Shown one piece after another: positions 50,801-62,844 of a DNA stretch of 64,000 nucleotides. Below the pieces are notes generated by a model, which saw only the letters and a list, made by a program, of their open reading frames with translations, was not told where the DNA came from and ran no database searches. The position numbers were made by a program, and so were the translations under genes. Source of the stretch: Serinus canaria (taxonomy: Eukaryota > Chordata > Aves > Passeriformes > Fringillidae); contig NC_066316.1 in assembly GCF_022539315.1 (NCBI RefSeq), positions 36,023,245-36,087,244 on the forward strand, read 5' to 3'. Each line of letters begins with the position of its first letter. Position 1 is the stretch's first letter.

Positions 50801-53800
50801 TTTTCCCTCTGACAGAGATACATCAGAATCAACACTTGGTTTGCTCATCACAGGAACTTTAGACACCACTTTGTCCTGTTAATCCAGGGCAGTTTAGCAG
50901 ACAGAGTACTGATATACAGTAATCTACCAATGGAGAATTCATTTCTCCATCTTTGTCCTTCGTCCCAATTAAAAACAAATCCCATAGAACCTAAAAGAAA
51001 ACAGGGTATAAAGACTTCCTCCCCATCCTGGAAATGAGTCTAAACTATATGCACACACTGCAGACTTATGCTAAGGGTTTTGTTAAATTCAGTATTTCAT
51101 TAGGGAGGTTTTCATGAAACACATTAATTTATATTTAGTTAACACTAAAGGCTATTAAGTTTCTGCTTTCAGTCAGAAGCTGAAGAAATTAATGGGTAAA
51201 GGGATGTATCAAATCTCATATTTTAATATACACACATATTATTAAAGGCCAAATTCTCTCTGTTGGTAGATTCAGAGTGAAAATCTGCCAGAAACTAAAA
51301 TATAATAGAACAGACCCTTCACAACCCTTGCACAGAAGGGTAGAAATCTAATTAGGTACTGCCCCAGGAATCCTGACTGGATGACTTCTTATAAAGCTGT
51401 TTGTCAGCCCCACGAGAGAGGAACTGTGAATTCTTAGGATCAACTGCCTACAGAGGCTCAAACTATGTTCCTGTATACCTCATCAGATCAATGGAGTAAT
51501 TTTTTCTTGACATTACCAAGCAAGTTGATTTTACTTCAAAGATGCTACTATAGAGCAGTACAACAATCTCTACAATGTAATATAGATATTGCTAAAATGC
51601 ATTTTATGTATCCTTATTGATAAATTCTTATTAAATATGAATCCAAATGAAGACCAGTTCTCAAAACATGTGAGAGTTTCCTTCTCCTGCTTTACTGTAA
51701 GCCAGACTTCTACTACAAGCAGTTAAGTGAGTTAAGTAGCTCTTCCTGTGGTTTGGTGGAAAAATGTGTAAGACAAGTAAAACTTTACATATTTACTTCT
51801 CATTTTTCATTTCATTTTTCTTTTTTTTTTTTTTGTAGAGAAAAAAACCACCTAAAAAGCAGAAGTCAAGCATTCTAAGTTTTTGGTGAGAAGGCCCATG
51901 CATTTAAGCCACTGCTGAAAAGGTTAAATATTAGGAACTGTATGTTTATTGCAATATAGGATTCTGCTGGGGTTCAGGCAAAATCAAGAACCAGTCCCAA
52001 ATAGTCACAGTGCTTCTAGTCCTGAGCTGGATCACTCAGGCCCAGCTTGTTACCTGAACAGTATTTCAGACTATGAATCACCGTTGTCAGATTTCTGTAG
52101 TGGTTCACACTGCTGCCTTCCCTACCCAAATCCTTCTGACTCACAGCAAGCAAACCCATTCACCCCCAGGCTACTGATGCACTGACTCTGAAGGGCAGCA
52201 GCAGCCAATGACCACTGCTGCCTCAGCAGCTGCTCACACTCCAGAGAGAGAATTCACTGCTTCCTCAAGAAAGCACTAATCTTGGGAAAAGCATCTTTTG
52301 CAAATCTCAACCATTTAAACTCGAGATAGGGTGGAAATATTCCTATCTTGGTGTTGGAAGTACTTAGTACAGCTGAAAATTTCTCAGCAGAACTGCTTTT
52401 TATTGGATGACAGCTTTATCAATTTACCAACATTCCACAGGAACCCAAAGATTTTTGATGGTATTTTTACAAGATTTACATTAAAAGAAAGGCATGAAAA
52501 GATCCATTTACACCATTAATTCCTTCCACATTATGTTAAGATTTTGTACTAGAGTGTTTCAACATTGAAACAAATGCTCCTGGAATTCAGAAGGTTCAAA
52601 TGTTCAGAAATTCTGCTCTCCAGAAAGCTTTTGTTTCCACTTGGAATAAAATCAGAGAAAAAATTGTAATAATCTATTTTTTTTTCCATGGGAATTTCCA
52701 ACCATCCAAAAATAAAAAGCACTGTGTTCTTTTGATCTGCTTTCTGAGCTGTAGAACATGTTTGTTTCATGGTTCTAATGCTTTATGTTTAGTTAGGTTA
52801 CAAGACTAGAAGTGGAGAAAAGGCAGTACAGGGGTCATGCTAAAAGAGCTTGGAGATAAGGAGGATCCACACACATAGGGAACTGTGACTCTGTATCTTC
52901 ATTAGTTTCTGATTCTGCTGAACATCCTGGCTGATACACACTTGTAGGACAGTTTAGGTTGAAAGAGACCTCCTAGGTTCATCCAGGCCAGTTCTCATCT
53001 TCTGAAGAACTCTAGTTGTTTTCAAGGGAAGGTACTTAGCTTAAGCCAATTTTGGCAACTGCAGTATGACAAAATAGCAGAAACATTTTGCTCAGAGGGA
53101 GGAAAGATAAAGCACAGCCTGGTTATCTACCAATATTCTTTCCCACACTGTCTCCATTTTAACAATTCATTAATTTGTAAATGTTTCATAAGAACCCAAA
53201 GATTCTAACAAATTACTCAAACAAAAAGGCCCATGCCTCAAGGCAGAAAAAGGAAAATGAGGCTGAAAATGACATAGAAGTATGTACTGAAAACAATTAA
53301 CTGAATGTTTTTCTCTTCAAGACCCCCCCAAAGGCTTCATAATTTTCTGTGTTGCTTCAGAAAAATGCATCTCAAAATCAGTACACTGCAAGTAACTTAC
53401 AATAGTTACTAACATTGCTAACTGCACTCCATTGCCACACCTAGAGTGTCTGTCAGCAGGATGATTACCTAGTCTGTATTTGTATACATACAATTATGCA
53501 TTTTATCTCCAGTTTATACAATTTTGTAGCTTATATAAGCTAATATAAATGCATGCACATTTAAGACTATTTTTGATGGAGGCTAGAATTACTTTACAAT
53601 TATGAATACCGATGACTAATTAAAATTGCATTTTTTATCCTTTGTGCTGAGAAAAAAAAATCCATTTGTGCATCTGTTGAGATCCAAAAAATGCTGTAGC
53701 TTCAGATGAAATAGCTTTATTTTATTTATAGGAATATGCCATTACAGTGTAATATTTAAGACAAATGTATACACATGTACATGCATACACACATACCTGA

Positions 53801-56800
53801 TTTAAAAGCAGTAGCTTCTCTTTCCTTTAAAGTTCTGGATTCCATTAACTGAGGTAAACAACTGCTTTCCCATGTATTTTCTGCAGCTACTAGCTGTAAA
53901 ATATGATAACATTACCTATAATTTCTGGAATTAAACAGGAATGCTGTGGCTTTCTGAAACATTCAAACTTCAAAAAGCTTCTAAACGTGAAAGATTTAAT
54001 ATTTAAATATTAAAATATTTAATATTTAAATATTAAATAAAGATCTAATATTTAAAATATACTTATTACCAATTTTTGACAAAGCAGAATTCAATTAAAC
54101 AGCTGCTTACCTTATTTTTGGATGCCTGCGGCCTGTAGCAACAAAGAAAAAAAGAATGAATTAAATAACCTACTAGCAACATTCTTCTTGATAAATATGA
54201 GTGAAGTCTTAGAAACCTTTGCTCTGCTCTAAAATTAGCACAGAACTCTTCTTCTATTCAAAGTGCCAGCCTGCTAGCATACTTTCAAGCACAGATCTGT
54301 ACTTGCATGAATATCATCAGAAGACCAATAGCCCTAACATTGTTCCACCTAACTGAGAAAGCAGTCAGAAGAAAATTTACTGCAACATATCAAGCAATGT
54401 ACATTCCTGTAAAAGGTCATGCTCAGAAGAAACTCTACAAACTTTAAAAATCATCTAAGAACTTGATATCTATTACTATTTAAAACAGGGATCACTATAA
54501 AAGGGATGGAGGAATGAAATGCCCTCCCCAAAACCCGTATTTCCCTCTCCACAGACTGGGACATTTTCTGGGTTCTGTAAGGTACAGCAGCTCCCACTGA
54601 CTCCATTCAGATGCACAGGTGAATCAGGGCTGCTCACAGTGTGGACTTGGCCAGCTGGATACATATTCATGCACAATGTGATTTATCACACACAATCTGT
54701 CTTGCAGTCTTTCATACAGCAATGAAGATAAAATGTGGAACATTTTATTTAAAGCTACTGAAAAAAATATTGGAGAGACAAGGGGAGAGTACTGAGGCTC
54801 ATATTCTCTAACAAAAACTTCAAAAAGTTACATTGCCTTTTAAATTTTACCATTTAAAATTCAAATAAAGGACTCTCAAAACTACCTTTAAAAGACAAAC
54901 ATGTCCAGTACATAGCTGTAAAACTTGAGTAGGAGAAAAGTTTACATTACTTTCAATTAAAAAAGCAGAATGCTCACATTTTCCAAGACCTGCATGCAAT
55001 TCATTAAAAATTCAAGTGTAATTTCAATTAAAAAGTAAAATGAGTTTAAAGCTTAGGGAAAAAACCATACATGAAACAATAAAAGCAAATAGGCTTTTGC
55101 CTTGAGAGTCTGAAAGAGTAATAGTATTACATCCAGAGCACTGATCACAGCAAATGAACACAAGCCTTAATTTTTATCAAACTGCAGGGTTTCTCAGAAC
55201 AGGGAACAATATTTCAAAACTGAAATGAAGGAGAAAGCAGAGTTATTCTCAAGAAGGTGACAACCAGGTGACAACAGGGAGGTGCTGCTCATTGCAGCAG
55301 ACCTGAGTCTCAGCCCTTCTGTAGGCTCACCAGGTTGTGTGCAGCTCTAGTGCCACACTACCCCTCTTCCTGTGGGGATGCAGGGATGCCTTTCCATGGC
55401 CTCCTTCCAAAGGCATTCAGAGTGAAAAATCCCTGCATGGATTCTGGCAGTCAGCCAGAATTTTTTGTTTTCAAACTTTGGTACCATCACCCAGAAGAAA
55501 AGAATTGATAACCAAATCAATACTCTTTAGGAGCAACAGGAACATTTTGGCTTTTGTTATATCCAGACTGACTAAGCCAACGCAAAAGTACCAGAGAAAG
55601 TTCTCTCTTCCCACCTAATTGAGAGCATCTTGCCTGTCACAGCCTCGGAATGCAGTTAGTTTCCTTACTGCTGTTGGCTGATCATTTTTCAGTGGCAGCT
55701 TGTATGATTTTTTCCATCTGTGCATTAAAATCAATGTCTGGACAGTGTAGGACATTCACCCATGAAGGAACAGATCTCCTCCTCCTACCTGATGGGTACA
55801 ATCCCATATGTGTTACTACCCAGAACAGCAGCCTGGGCACCAGTTTGTTGTACTGTGATGCACTGATTCAGGAGGCTGATGGATCAGGCAAAGCAGCTAC
55901 CAGCTGAGATTTCACTGCTCAGAACACTGTCATGCTAGGAAAGTACAGAATCACTGCTTCATGTAAATGCAATGGATATGAAATTGATAGAAGGTGACAA
56001 GAACTACTTTAAGCATTTAGGAATTGTCCTAAAATGTGGGAACTTGGGAATGAAATCCTATAGGGCAGGTATGGGTGCTGATGTGTGAGATGCTGGACAT
56101 GTGCATTTTGAAGCAATGATTAAACCAATAGGAACTAAACATGAATACAATCATTAGTTCTACAGTCTCTCTCTTCCTAAATTAACACTATTCAGTTTTC
56201 CCTTTGGTTGAAATAAAAAAAAATCAAACCTCCAGTTCTGGAAAACTGATGATTTGCTAAAACAAGTTCAGATTTAGTCTTCATGCATTCCTCAAACAAT
56301 ATGAAAAAGTATGAAAACTGATGGCAAAAGTATTTTAGTTACATATCAGAAGGAACCACCACTTTATAACCAAATTCAAGTCAGTGATGCAACTTTTATT
56401 TTGACACTGATTATTTTAAAACTCCCATAATGGCAAGGAGACAACAGGGGCAGCAACATATTTGTTTGAGGAGTAATAATACTTTCTTATACTTACTGTT
56501 GATGTGAAGAGCAAACTCTAGTAAGCTTTTCCAGTTCTTGGCCACTCAGCTCTTTATCTGAATTCCTCAGTGTTGTAACTGGACTGGGAACTGCTGTCTT
56601 CCATTTTCTTTCTAAATTAAATAAAAATAATTTTTACTCAAGATACTATAAAAGTAGCGTAACATAACACAAACAGGTGAAACGAATTAGTGGAGAAATA
56701 TTGACAACTTTTCTGTGTATGTTCTACAGTCTCATTTCAGATGAGGTAGAACAGCATCCTATTCTTTCAGAAGACACTTTATTTTCATCACATCACACTC

Positions 56801-59800
56801 AGCAATCCTAACCCAAAAATGAGCTTGAAACAACTGTGGATCAAAATCTCGATTAACAGAATAAAGAATTACAAATTATTTCCACATTTATAATTAAATG
56901 TGTGCAAAAAATTCCAAAGCATGAATATTCTTCTTGTAACAAGCTCAGCAAGCTCAGAGAAATTCTGATACAAATGCTGCTTTTGCTATGTAACTTTTTT
57001 ATCCCGGAAATGTATTATTTAGAAATACAAACTAAAGTCTTTCTTCTACCATATTAGTTTATCTGGTACTCACCCCACTGTTCCTGTATGGAAGAAAGAT
57101 TTGCAAGCAGCTGCTCATGATAAAGTCGTTCAAGTTGTATGAACTTCATGGCCTTCTCATCTGAATGGAAGGTTAAAGGCAAATGCACACATATCTGGAC
57201 ATGGTATGACTTACTTATAACTGGCATCATGTTTGAAAGGGAAGTAATTACACACTTGATATTTGAAATAAGTGAATCAAAATGAATAATGGCTAGCATC
57301 CTGATTTCTGTGCAAGAAAAAATAGCAGACATGAAAATGGCAGGCAAGAAGTAAAATAAGTTGAGAAACATGAGAAACATTCAAAAATTAAAGTCCTATT
57401 ATTTTCAGCAGCTACCTCTTCCCATGTGCCTGAAGCAAAACAGAAGATTTTTCTTGAAAAGAAATGACTGAAATGTTACTATGCTGATAACTTTACCAAA
57501 AAAAATGAAATCTCTGGGAAATGACAAGCAAAACTAAGTCACCACAGATCTCACAAGAAATACAAATACATGCCAATAACCATGACCAACTGAAATTATG
57601 ACTAATATGACTCCTTTCTACTGACCAGCTGGAGACAGTATTAAAACAACTTTTGAAAAATACCTGCCCCCCTTTTCAACCACTACACAACACTGTTGGA
57701 CTGCTGAGTTTACCTTTTGTTTTCCTGAAGATTCTGCTCACTTTCCTTCTATAGGAAGAACTTTTTCCCCATGCTTAGGGTTCTCAATATATTCACAAAG
57801 GTATATTGATAGTCACATATTTTACAATAGTCAGGATAATGCTAGCTCCACTAAGCCTGGGTTGCTAGTTGTGGTGCTTGAAGCTGTTTTACCAGCTATT
57901 TGAAATGTAATTCTACAATACAGTGAGGACAGAAGTGAATGAGGTTCTTAGTAATACAGAAAACCCACTTTCCATTATTCATGCTAATTAAAACACTGGA
58001 GTAATTATTACAAAAACACAACCAGTAGTTGTTATTCTGGTTAGCCTCATGCAATAGCATGGCTTATGAACAACAATATTAATGGAAAGAATATTCCCTG
58101 TCTTCAGGAAATCTGTTATTAGAAACAGAATTACAGATCACAGAGAGAGCCTTAGAGCATCTCAGCAACAAACCCTGAATTATTTTTAATATGAGATTCC
58201 ACACTGGATGAATTAAAATGTCTGTCATGGATAATTAATACAGTGCAACATGATCAAGCAAGTTCTTTATTAACCTCAGGAAACTGATGGCTGGAGGTAC
58301 AGTGGAGATATCCTTCATAAATATGTATTATATAGTGGTGTTGAATTCCACACATCAGGTGTACATTGCATTAAAAAATATTTCCTTTGATCAGCTTTAA
58401 ATAGAATGCCTTTCAATTAAAGCAACTCCAATGACAGAGGAACTGTTTCTATCATGCCATTTATATTTTAAATTTACTGTATCCCCCCTGCATCACAATT
58501 TACTACAGAATTTTTTCATGCCTTTAATTTGTGCTGTGAATTCACATTTTCTGATGGACACTTTTGAATTAGGAGAACAAAACAAAAATACAGTCCTCTA
58601 AAACCGTGATGGATATTTTGTTTTATTTGTTGCTTTTATAACATTGCAACTGTTAGCTCTCTGGTTTTATCTACAGGCTAGCATAATTTGTCTTTTTTAA
58701 GCCTTGTTAGCCTGCTAAACAATTGCCCATTGCTGTATTTTTTTTTTGTACAAATCACATAGTAAAGAAATAATCTGTATGCACAAATTCTGTAATATAT
58801 GATGCATCTTAGTGAATCACATCTACCTTAAGGGCTTACCACTGCATCTTCTTTTTATAATCTGATCACTTTCCCTTTGAAGCAAAGGGAAAACCACCTT
58901 TTCTAAAATTCTTGACTTGACTTTGGGGTTTAATATTATTATTCTCTCACACAATTACTGAAATATATCAGAATAATTATCAGCAGTTCAACTATTACAA
59001 TTTTTTGACCAAACTTACTTGAATTATCTAGGAACAAATCAAAATAAACTGGACTATTAAACTGTTCCTAGAAGCAGGTACTCATGTTTCCTACAACAAT
59101 TTTTCAAACTGCCTTAATATGATTTTGACTGATTAGCATTTCTCAAACACCATTTTGCTATTGTTTGCAGGTTGCTGATCTCAGCTCCAGGTGTTTGGAT
59201 TTTTATTCCAATCTAGACATTTTACTACATATTCTAATCAACTGTTGTGACAATTTTATCAATACTGTAAGTACCCTATTTGATATCATACATACCCTAT
59301 CTCTAAAATGGACATTTTCCCAGTTACTAGTACTTAGAATAGAAGTTATCTTATAAAAACAAAAGTCTTTTGAAAATGTTTCCTTACTTCCTTGTGTACA
59401 GCTACTAATGATTGCATCAGTACAGCTGCTGGAAGTGAATTTATCCCTTAACTCACATTCCATTGATTAAGGAGGATTTGCTACCATACTGTGTATTCAC
59501 TCATGGGTGAATTATGGTTGTTCACTTCTTTCTAACCCTGACCCACAAGATGTGAGTTAACAACAAAGCATTGGACTTTTATGTTTTATCATACCACATT
59601 ATTCTAATACTGTGCAACAATTTCTGCAAGTAAAAGGATACATTCTTCCTCCTGAAAATAGGTCTCAGCTATCTGCAAAAGTAAAAAAAAAAAAAAAAAA
59701 GAATTTGTAATTCTCATGACAGTGGCAAGGATGTAATACAAACTTTTTAGCACAAATTTAAACATCTAGTTTGCAGGTTCCTATCTAGTTTGGGTAATAT

Positions 59801-62800
59801 ATGCATATTCTGACAAAATACATGTATTCCTATTCTAGGAAAAAGGTTTTAAAAGAGCATCAAAGACCACAGAAATATTAAGTCCTCTCACAGAAAACAG
59901 ATTTGATTTTATGTAATTTACAGAATTCCATAAAACCAAAAAACCTTAGTAAGGTTTTATGTTCCTACAACTATAAAAAACATTTCAGAAACATTTTTAG
60001 TTATCTTAATAGAAAGCTTTAAAATGACCTAAAACAGAAGTACTATTTTTACTGATACCAGTTCAAAAGTTTGGATTCTGTCCTGACCAATGTTTCCTTA
60101 CATTTGATCAAATTAAGATCATTGCTGTGCTCTCCTGAGCATTACATTGCAATGGTTTAAAACACAAATGGAGGTTTCCTGACTGATGAGAAAAGAAGCG
60201 TCTTTTGTCTTCCAGTAAACAAAAAATATTTGAGAATTGCAACAATAACTTATTTGTGCTCATTACAAAACTGTGCAGTCTTTCCTAAAAAGCTGAGGAA
60301 TACTGACAACTTTGTTTCTAAATGTGATGAAATACAAGAAATATAAACCTCAGAAGTATTCCACAGAGCTCTACACTACCAGTGACCTTTACAAGCAGCA
60401 GCTAATCAGTCCTTGGGGACAGCACATTTTGGCAGCCTTCCTATGTGCCAAGCATGGTGAGCAAGGGCAGAGCTTGCAAAATGTGTCCAGGACTGCAGGC
60501 ATGCTGATGGCAGAAGATGCAGTGAGGCACCTCATAGATGATTCCCCAATGACTTCTGTGGGAGCACTCAAAAACTCAGGCTCAAGATCTTTGGGATTGA
60601 TTCAAGTAGTCATGATTTGGAGGGCTTAAATAAGCACTTTTGTAGATGTCTGAAGATGATTGCTCAAAAAAGACAGCAACTTGATAGAGGAGTCTAGATT
60701 ACAAATTGTATTTCCTGGCTCTCAGCCTTACTGCTAACCACTAGACCATTCTGGGTCCAGTACCTTCAAAAGAGAATGGGTAAGTGACTTTCAATGTTCT
60801 TTATCTGCACAGTTTGTCTGCTGTCCACAATAGGTTCCTAAGAATTTTTGGAGCTGTCAAAGCTCTACCCATGTTTTACATAAAAATACCTCTTAGATTC
60901 TGCAACAAGTCCTAAACAAACCAAATGAATCCCATTCAAGATTAGGAAAAAAATCATTGCATCCTATTTTAACTAGAAATTGACTCTTAAAACAACCCCT
61001 ATTATCCAATAGTATTTAAATATTCAATACAGGCTTCCCACAAACATCATGGACTGTTAATACTCCAGAACATCTGATGCAGCTCTGAATTTTACACTGA
61101 ATTTTGTCATAGAGAATAGAACAATAATGTTGTAGAAGAGTATTTAATAGACTTGGTTTAATGTTACTGTCAGGCTGTATTAGTAATCTGAAAAAAAAAA
61201 AAAAAAGAGTCTGAAGATGACAGGTTAATTCACTAGAAAGGGAAAAAAATTCTCAATAGACTCACTTTACAGGAATGCTAAACTTAAAATCCTCCCCCCT
61301 CCTGTCCTCTATTAAAAAAACAGGTTAGGAGCCTTGTAAGTTCCTTCAGCTTTCTTTTAAATGCTCCATTCAAAATACTTGAGAGTTTTTAGGAAAAAAG
61401 AGATAGTGTTTGAATACGTATTTCAATCTGAATTTGCAGATTTTGTTCTCTGTTCTGTCACAGATCCTGTATGACTTTCAAAAGGTTCTTCCCCTCAGGG
61501 TTTGGCTTCCTCATATAAAAAACAACAGATTTCACCTCCATCATGTGCAATTGATCCCCTTGATGTTTGTAAAGCATTTTAAATTTTTGCTCTATCTTGT
61601 TTTCCAAAAATGACCTTTGTACTGACTCATGAAAAAACATCAAATTTGATGAGGCTAAAACCAAATTGTTAACCCTAAAGCTAAGCTTCACATAAGTTAA
61701 GGAAGAGTATCAAATATCTTTGCCCAAGCATGGATGAAGAAAAATAATTTAAAATTCCCTGTCAAATGTAGATTATCTATAATGTGCAATCCTAAAGTGA
61801 AACCTCTTTCTCCCATATAATTGCTTTTTTGTATTGAAGAAGATGAATGCAGGAATGTCACTGCAGTTTAGAAATTTAGAATATCTTTCAAAATAAAGAC
61901 AATGCAGCTAAGTCAAATCAGACAGGTATAGTATCTACATATGGCCCATATGAGACATCACAACCAAGCAGAGCTCTTCTAGTCTGCTACTAGTCTGACA
62001 CAACTAAACAACACCTGGACATTAATACTGCATCAAGCTCTATCCACATATTTGTTCTGCATTATAACCTCCAGAAAAAAAAGGCAACATACTGGCCAGT
62101 TTGTAAGAAAGATTGCTTTGCAAACCACAGTTTTCCCTTTGGTCTTGCAGGTGTGGCAACTGTGCTAATATAAAGGTGTACACTAAGAAAACCTTAAATC
62201 TTAATATTCATGCATAAAATTTATGCTAGAAAGATGTCTGCAGCAGTAAAAGCACTTCCAGACTTAAATTTTTATTTAGGTATCTGCTGTCCTGTAACTA
62301 TACCAGTGTCTTACAAACCTTACTCAAGGTAGATTAAAGAGTAGATTGCTAGAGAAGAGAAGATTTTGCTAAATCTTTCTGCCAAACTAATTTCACCCTT
62401 TTGGGGAGTCAGAAACCCATCCTTAAGAATTTTCTTTAATTACAGAATATGCTAACAAGGCAATTTATAATTTAAGAAATATTAGAAGATCTTAGAAGAG
62501 ATATTTGCCTTGACCATCTGCTATGCATCAAAGTATCTTGTCTAGATATGAGTATTGATATAAATTGCATTTATGCATATTTTTCCTAATGAACAAAGGT
62601 CTCAAATAAAAATAAAATTGGAGGCAGCACCCCAAAATCATAGAAAGTACCTGATGGAGACACAGGGGCAGTATCTTTGAATCCATCTGCTCAACCTCTT
62701 GACGGAGCAAAGAGAAAAGGGACTGCAATGTTTGCTTTTGCTCTTTTGGATGAAAGTTCTCCTTTGCTTCAACAGCACTTTCAGCCTGCACAAAATCTGT

Positions 62801-62844
62801 ATCTGTATTAAGAGCATTTTCCTCCTGGATCGTTGTGGCTCCCA
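38629..62844 (-). CDS. CNST: Consortin (connexin sorting protein), 9 coding exons, 5' end off window
   Basis: Nine exons joined by hand: 62844-62651, 59672-59642, 57160-57074, 56611-56497, 54132-54111, 53893-53797, 48821-47923, 40599-40464 and 38834-38629. All introns are GT-AG; the frame stays open for 594 residues and ends in TAG at 38631-38629. Human consortin is about 725 residues, so roughly the first 130 are beyond the right edge. Consortin is an integral membrane protein of the trans-Golgi network that binds connexins and supports their delivery to the plasma membrane. Conserved blocks are LQSLFSLLRQEVEQMDSK, KAMKFIQLERLYHEQLLANL, AAGKDHMEEQHCSAES, EGLVSILKKRDD and KRRVRFQEMEDTLDQ, then a C-terminal transmembrane segment (about residues 534-556) followed by GDMESPVCTDFAANMDFYY. 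The long middle region is low in order and acidic. Same strand and order relative to SCCPDH as in human. Confidence 0.95.
38835..40463 (-). other. CNST last intron, no recognised element
   Basis: AT-rich intron of about 1.6 kb with no gene or repeat recognised. Confidence 0.6.
40464..40599 (-). CDS. CNST: CNST exon encoding EGLVSILKKR and RVRFQE motifs
   Basis: Acceptor CTGATAG, donor GTAGTT. 45 codons from ITPVEGLVSILKKRDDRDGK to RRVRFQEMEDTLDQ, plus one base. KRRVRFQE resembles a docking motif of the RVxF type used by protein phosphatase 1, an inference from the short pattern. Confidence 0.94.
40600..47922 (-). other. CNST intron of 7.3 kb
   Basis: The largest CNST intron here. Apart from one CR1 fragment (43121-43355) I recognise no exon, RNA gene or repeat. 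Confidence 0.6.
43121..43355 (-). mobile_element. CR1 LINE 3' end fragment
   Basis: The plus strand begins AATAGAATCATAGAATATG, then TTGGGCTGGAAGGGACTCAC and CACCCCAAGAGTCACACCAT, the complement of the same CR1 subfamily seen at 1500 and 22438, with the typical ATTCTATGATTCT 3' end. Confidence 0.88.
47923..48821 (-). CDS. CNST: CNST large central exon (899 bases)
   Basis: Acceptor CACTTAG, donor GTAAAT. With the split glycine it encodes 300 residues from GTETCPGIAPKKEDK to DELTRRIEITE. AAGKDHMEEQHCSAES, SPERASYNSLEALSLDDS and LDELTRRIEI are recognisable consortin blocks. Most of it is acidic, Ser-rich and probably disordered, and includes the GAT-repeat acidic tract at 48262-48306. Confidence 0.95.
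48262..48306 (-). repeat. CNST: In-frame GAT repeat encoding an Asp/Glu tract
   Basis: Fifteen codons in CNST read E D5 E D4 E D2 E. Every Asp codon is GAT and every Glu codon is GAA, so the DNA is an interrupted trinucleotide repeat, of the kind that can change length. Confidence 0.95.
50235..50310 (+). mobile_element. tRNA-like (MIR-type) SINE head, degraded
   Basis: Plus strand: GTAGATAGCTCAAGGGATTT resembles a box A region, and GGTCATGAGTTCAAACACAG a box B region about 45 bases on, followed by CCTGG. This spacing fits the head of an ancient tRNA-derived SINE, not a functional tRNA. Confidence 0.45.
52945..53060 (-). mobile_element. Worn CR1-like 3' fragment
   Basis: The plus strand GACAGTTTAGGTTGAAAGAG then ACCTCCTAGGTTCATCCAGG resembles the complement of a CR1 3' end. 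Short and diverged. Confidence 0.4.
53797..53893 (-). CDS. CNST: CNST exon encoding LVAAENTWESS region
   Basis: Acceptor TTTACAG, donor GTATGT. 97 bases encode LVAAENTWESSCLPQLMESR and TLKEREATAFKS plus one base. Similarity to mammals is modest; the phase and splice sites are the main support. Confidence 0.87.
53995..54037. repeat. Two copies of a 20-base AT palindrome
   Basis: TTTAATATTTAAATATTAAA, a perfect palindrome, occurs at 53995-54014 and 54018-54037, between two short CNST exons and 74 bases from the 22-base microexon. Confidence 0.9.
54111..54132 (-). CDS. CNST: CNST 22-base microexon
   Basis: Acceptor GCTACAG, donor GTAAGC. The first base completes a split CAG; seven codons PQASKNK follow, corresponding to the short DPLLSKHK-type piece in human. 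Phases at both sides fit only with this exon included. Confidence 0.82.
56497..56611 (-). CDS. CNST: CNST exon encoding ERKWKTAVP region
   Basis: Acceptor AATTTAG, donor GTAAGT. 115 bases encode ERKWKTAVPSPVTTLRNSDK and then ELSGQELEKLTRVCSSHQ with a split glutamine. LRNS and EKLT match the human pattern. Confidence 0.9.
57074..57160 (-). CDS. CNST: CNST exon with conserved YEKAMKF block
   Basis: Acceptor CATTCAG, donor GTGAGT. With the split tyrosine it encodes EKAMKFIQLERLYHEQLLAN and LSSIQEQW, nearly identical to mammals. Confidence 0.95.
59642..59672 (-). CDS. CNST: CNST 31-base microexon
   Basis: Encodes IAETYFQEEE plus the first base of a tyrosine codon. Acceptor TTTTGCAG, donor GTATCC. 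Identified because it supplies exactly the residues and phase needed between PLCLHQ and YEKAMKF. An 18-base T tract (59700-59683 on this strand) lies just upstream of the acceptor. Confidence 0.88.
59673..62650 (-). other. CNST intron upstream of the 31-base microexon
   Basis: It holds an A18 run (59683-59700), a MIR-like remnant near 60.4-60.75 kb and an A-run near 61190. Nothing else recognised. Confidence 0.55.
60700..60765 (-). mobile_element. MIR-like SINE head, degraded
   Basis: The minus strand reads AGAATGGTCTAGTGGTTAGC then AGTAAGGCTGAGAGCCAGGA, matching the box A end of amniote MIR-type SINEs. Sequence further along (to about 60375 on the plus strand) may belong to the same old insertion. 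Confidence 0.5.
62651..62844 (-). CDS. CNST: CNST first exon in window
   Basis: Acceptor TCTACAG, donor GTACTT. The first two bases complete a codon begun in an exon outside the window; 64 codons follow, from GATTIQEENALNTDTDF to PLCLHQ. LQSLFSLLRQEVEQMDSK marks the conserved domain start. No ATG is used here. Confidence 0.92.

Larger units (their letters stand above)
48822..53796 (-). other. CNST intron of 5 kb
   Basis: It holds a tRNA-like SINE remnant (50235-50310), a T15 run near 51820 and a worn CR1-like piece (52945-53060). Otherwise unrecognised AT-rich DNA. Confidence 0.6.
54133..59641 (-). other. CNST introns around the 57074-57160 and 56497-56611 exons
   Basis: Apart from those two exons this is AT-rich intronic DNA. 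I recognise no repeat family or RNA gene. Confidence 0.55.

Noticed and set aside
51810..51842. Strong plus-strand acceptor-like site (long T-run then GTAG)
   Set aside because: No open coding frame with a donor follows, and both genes are on the other strand.
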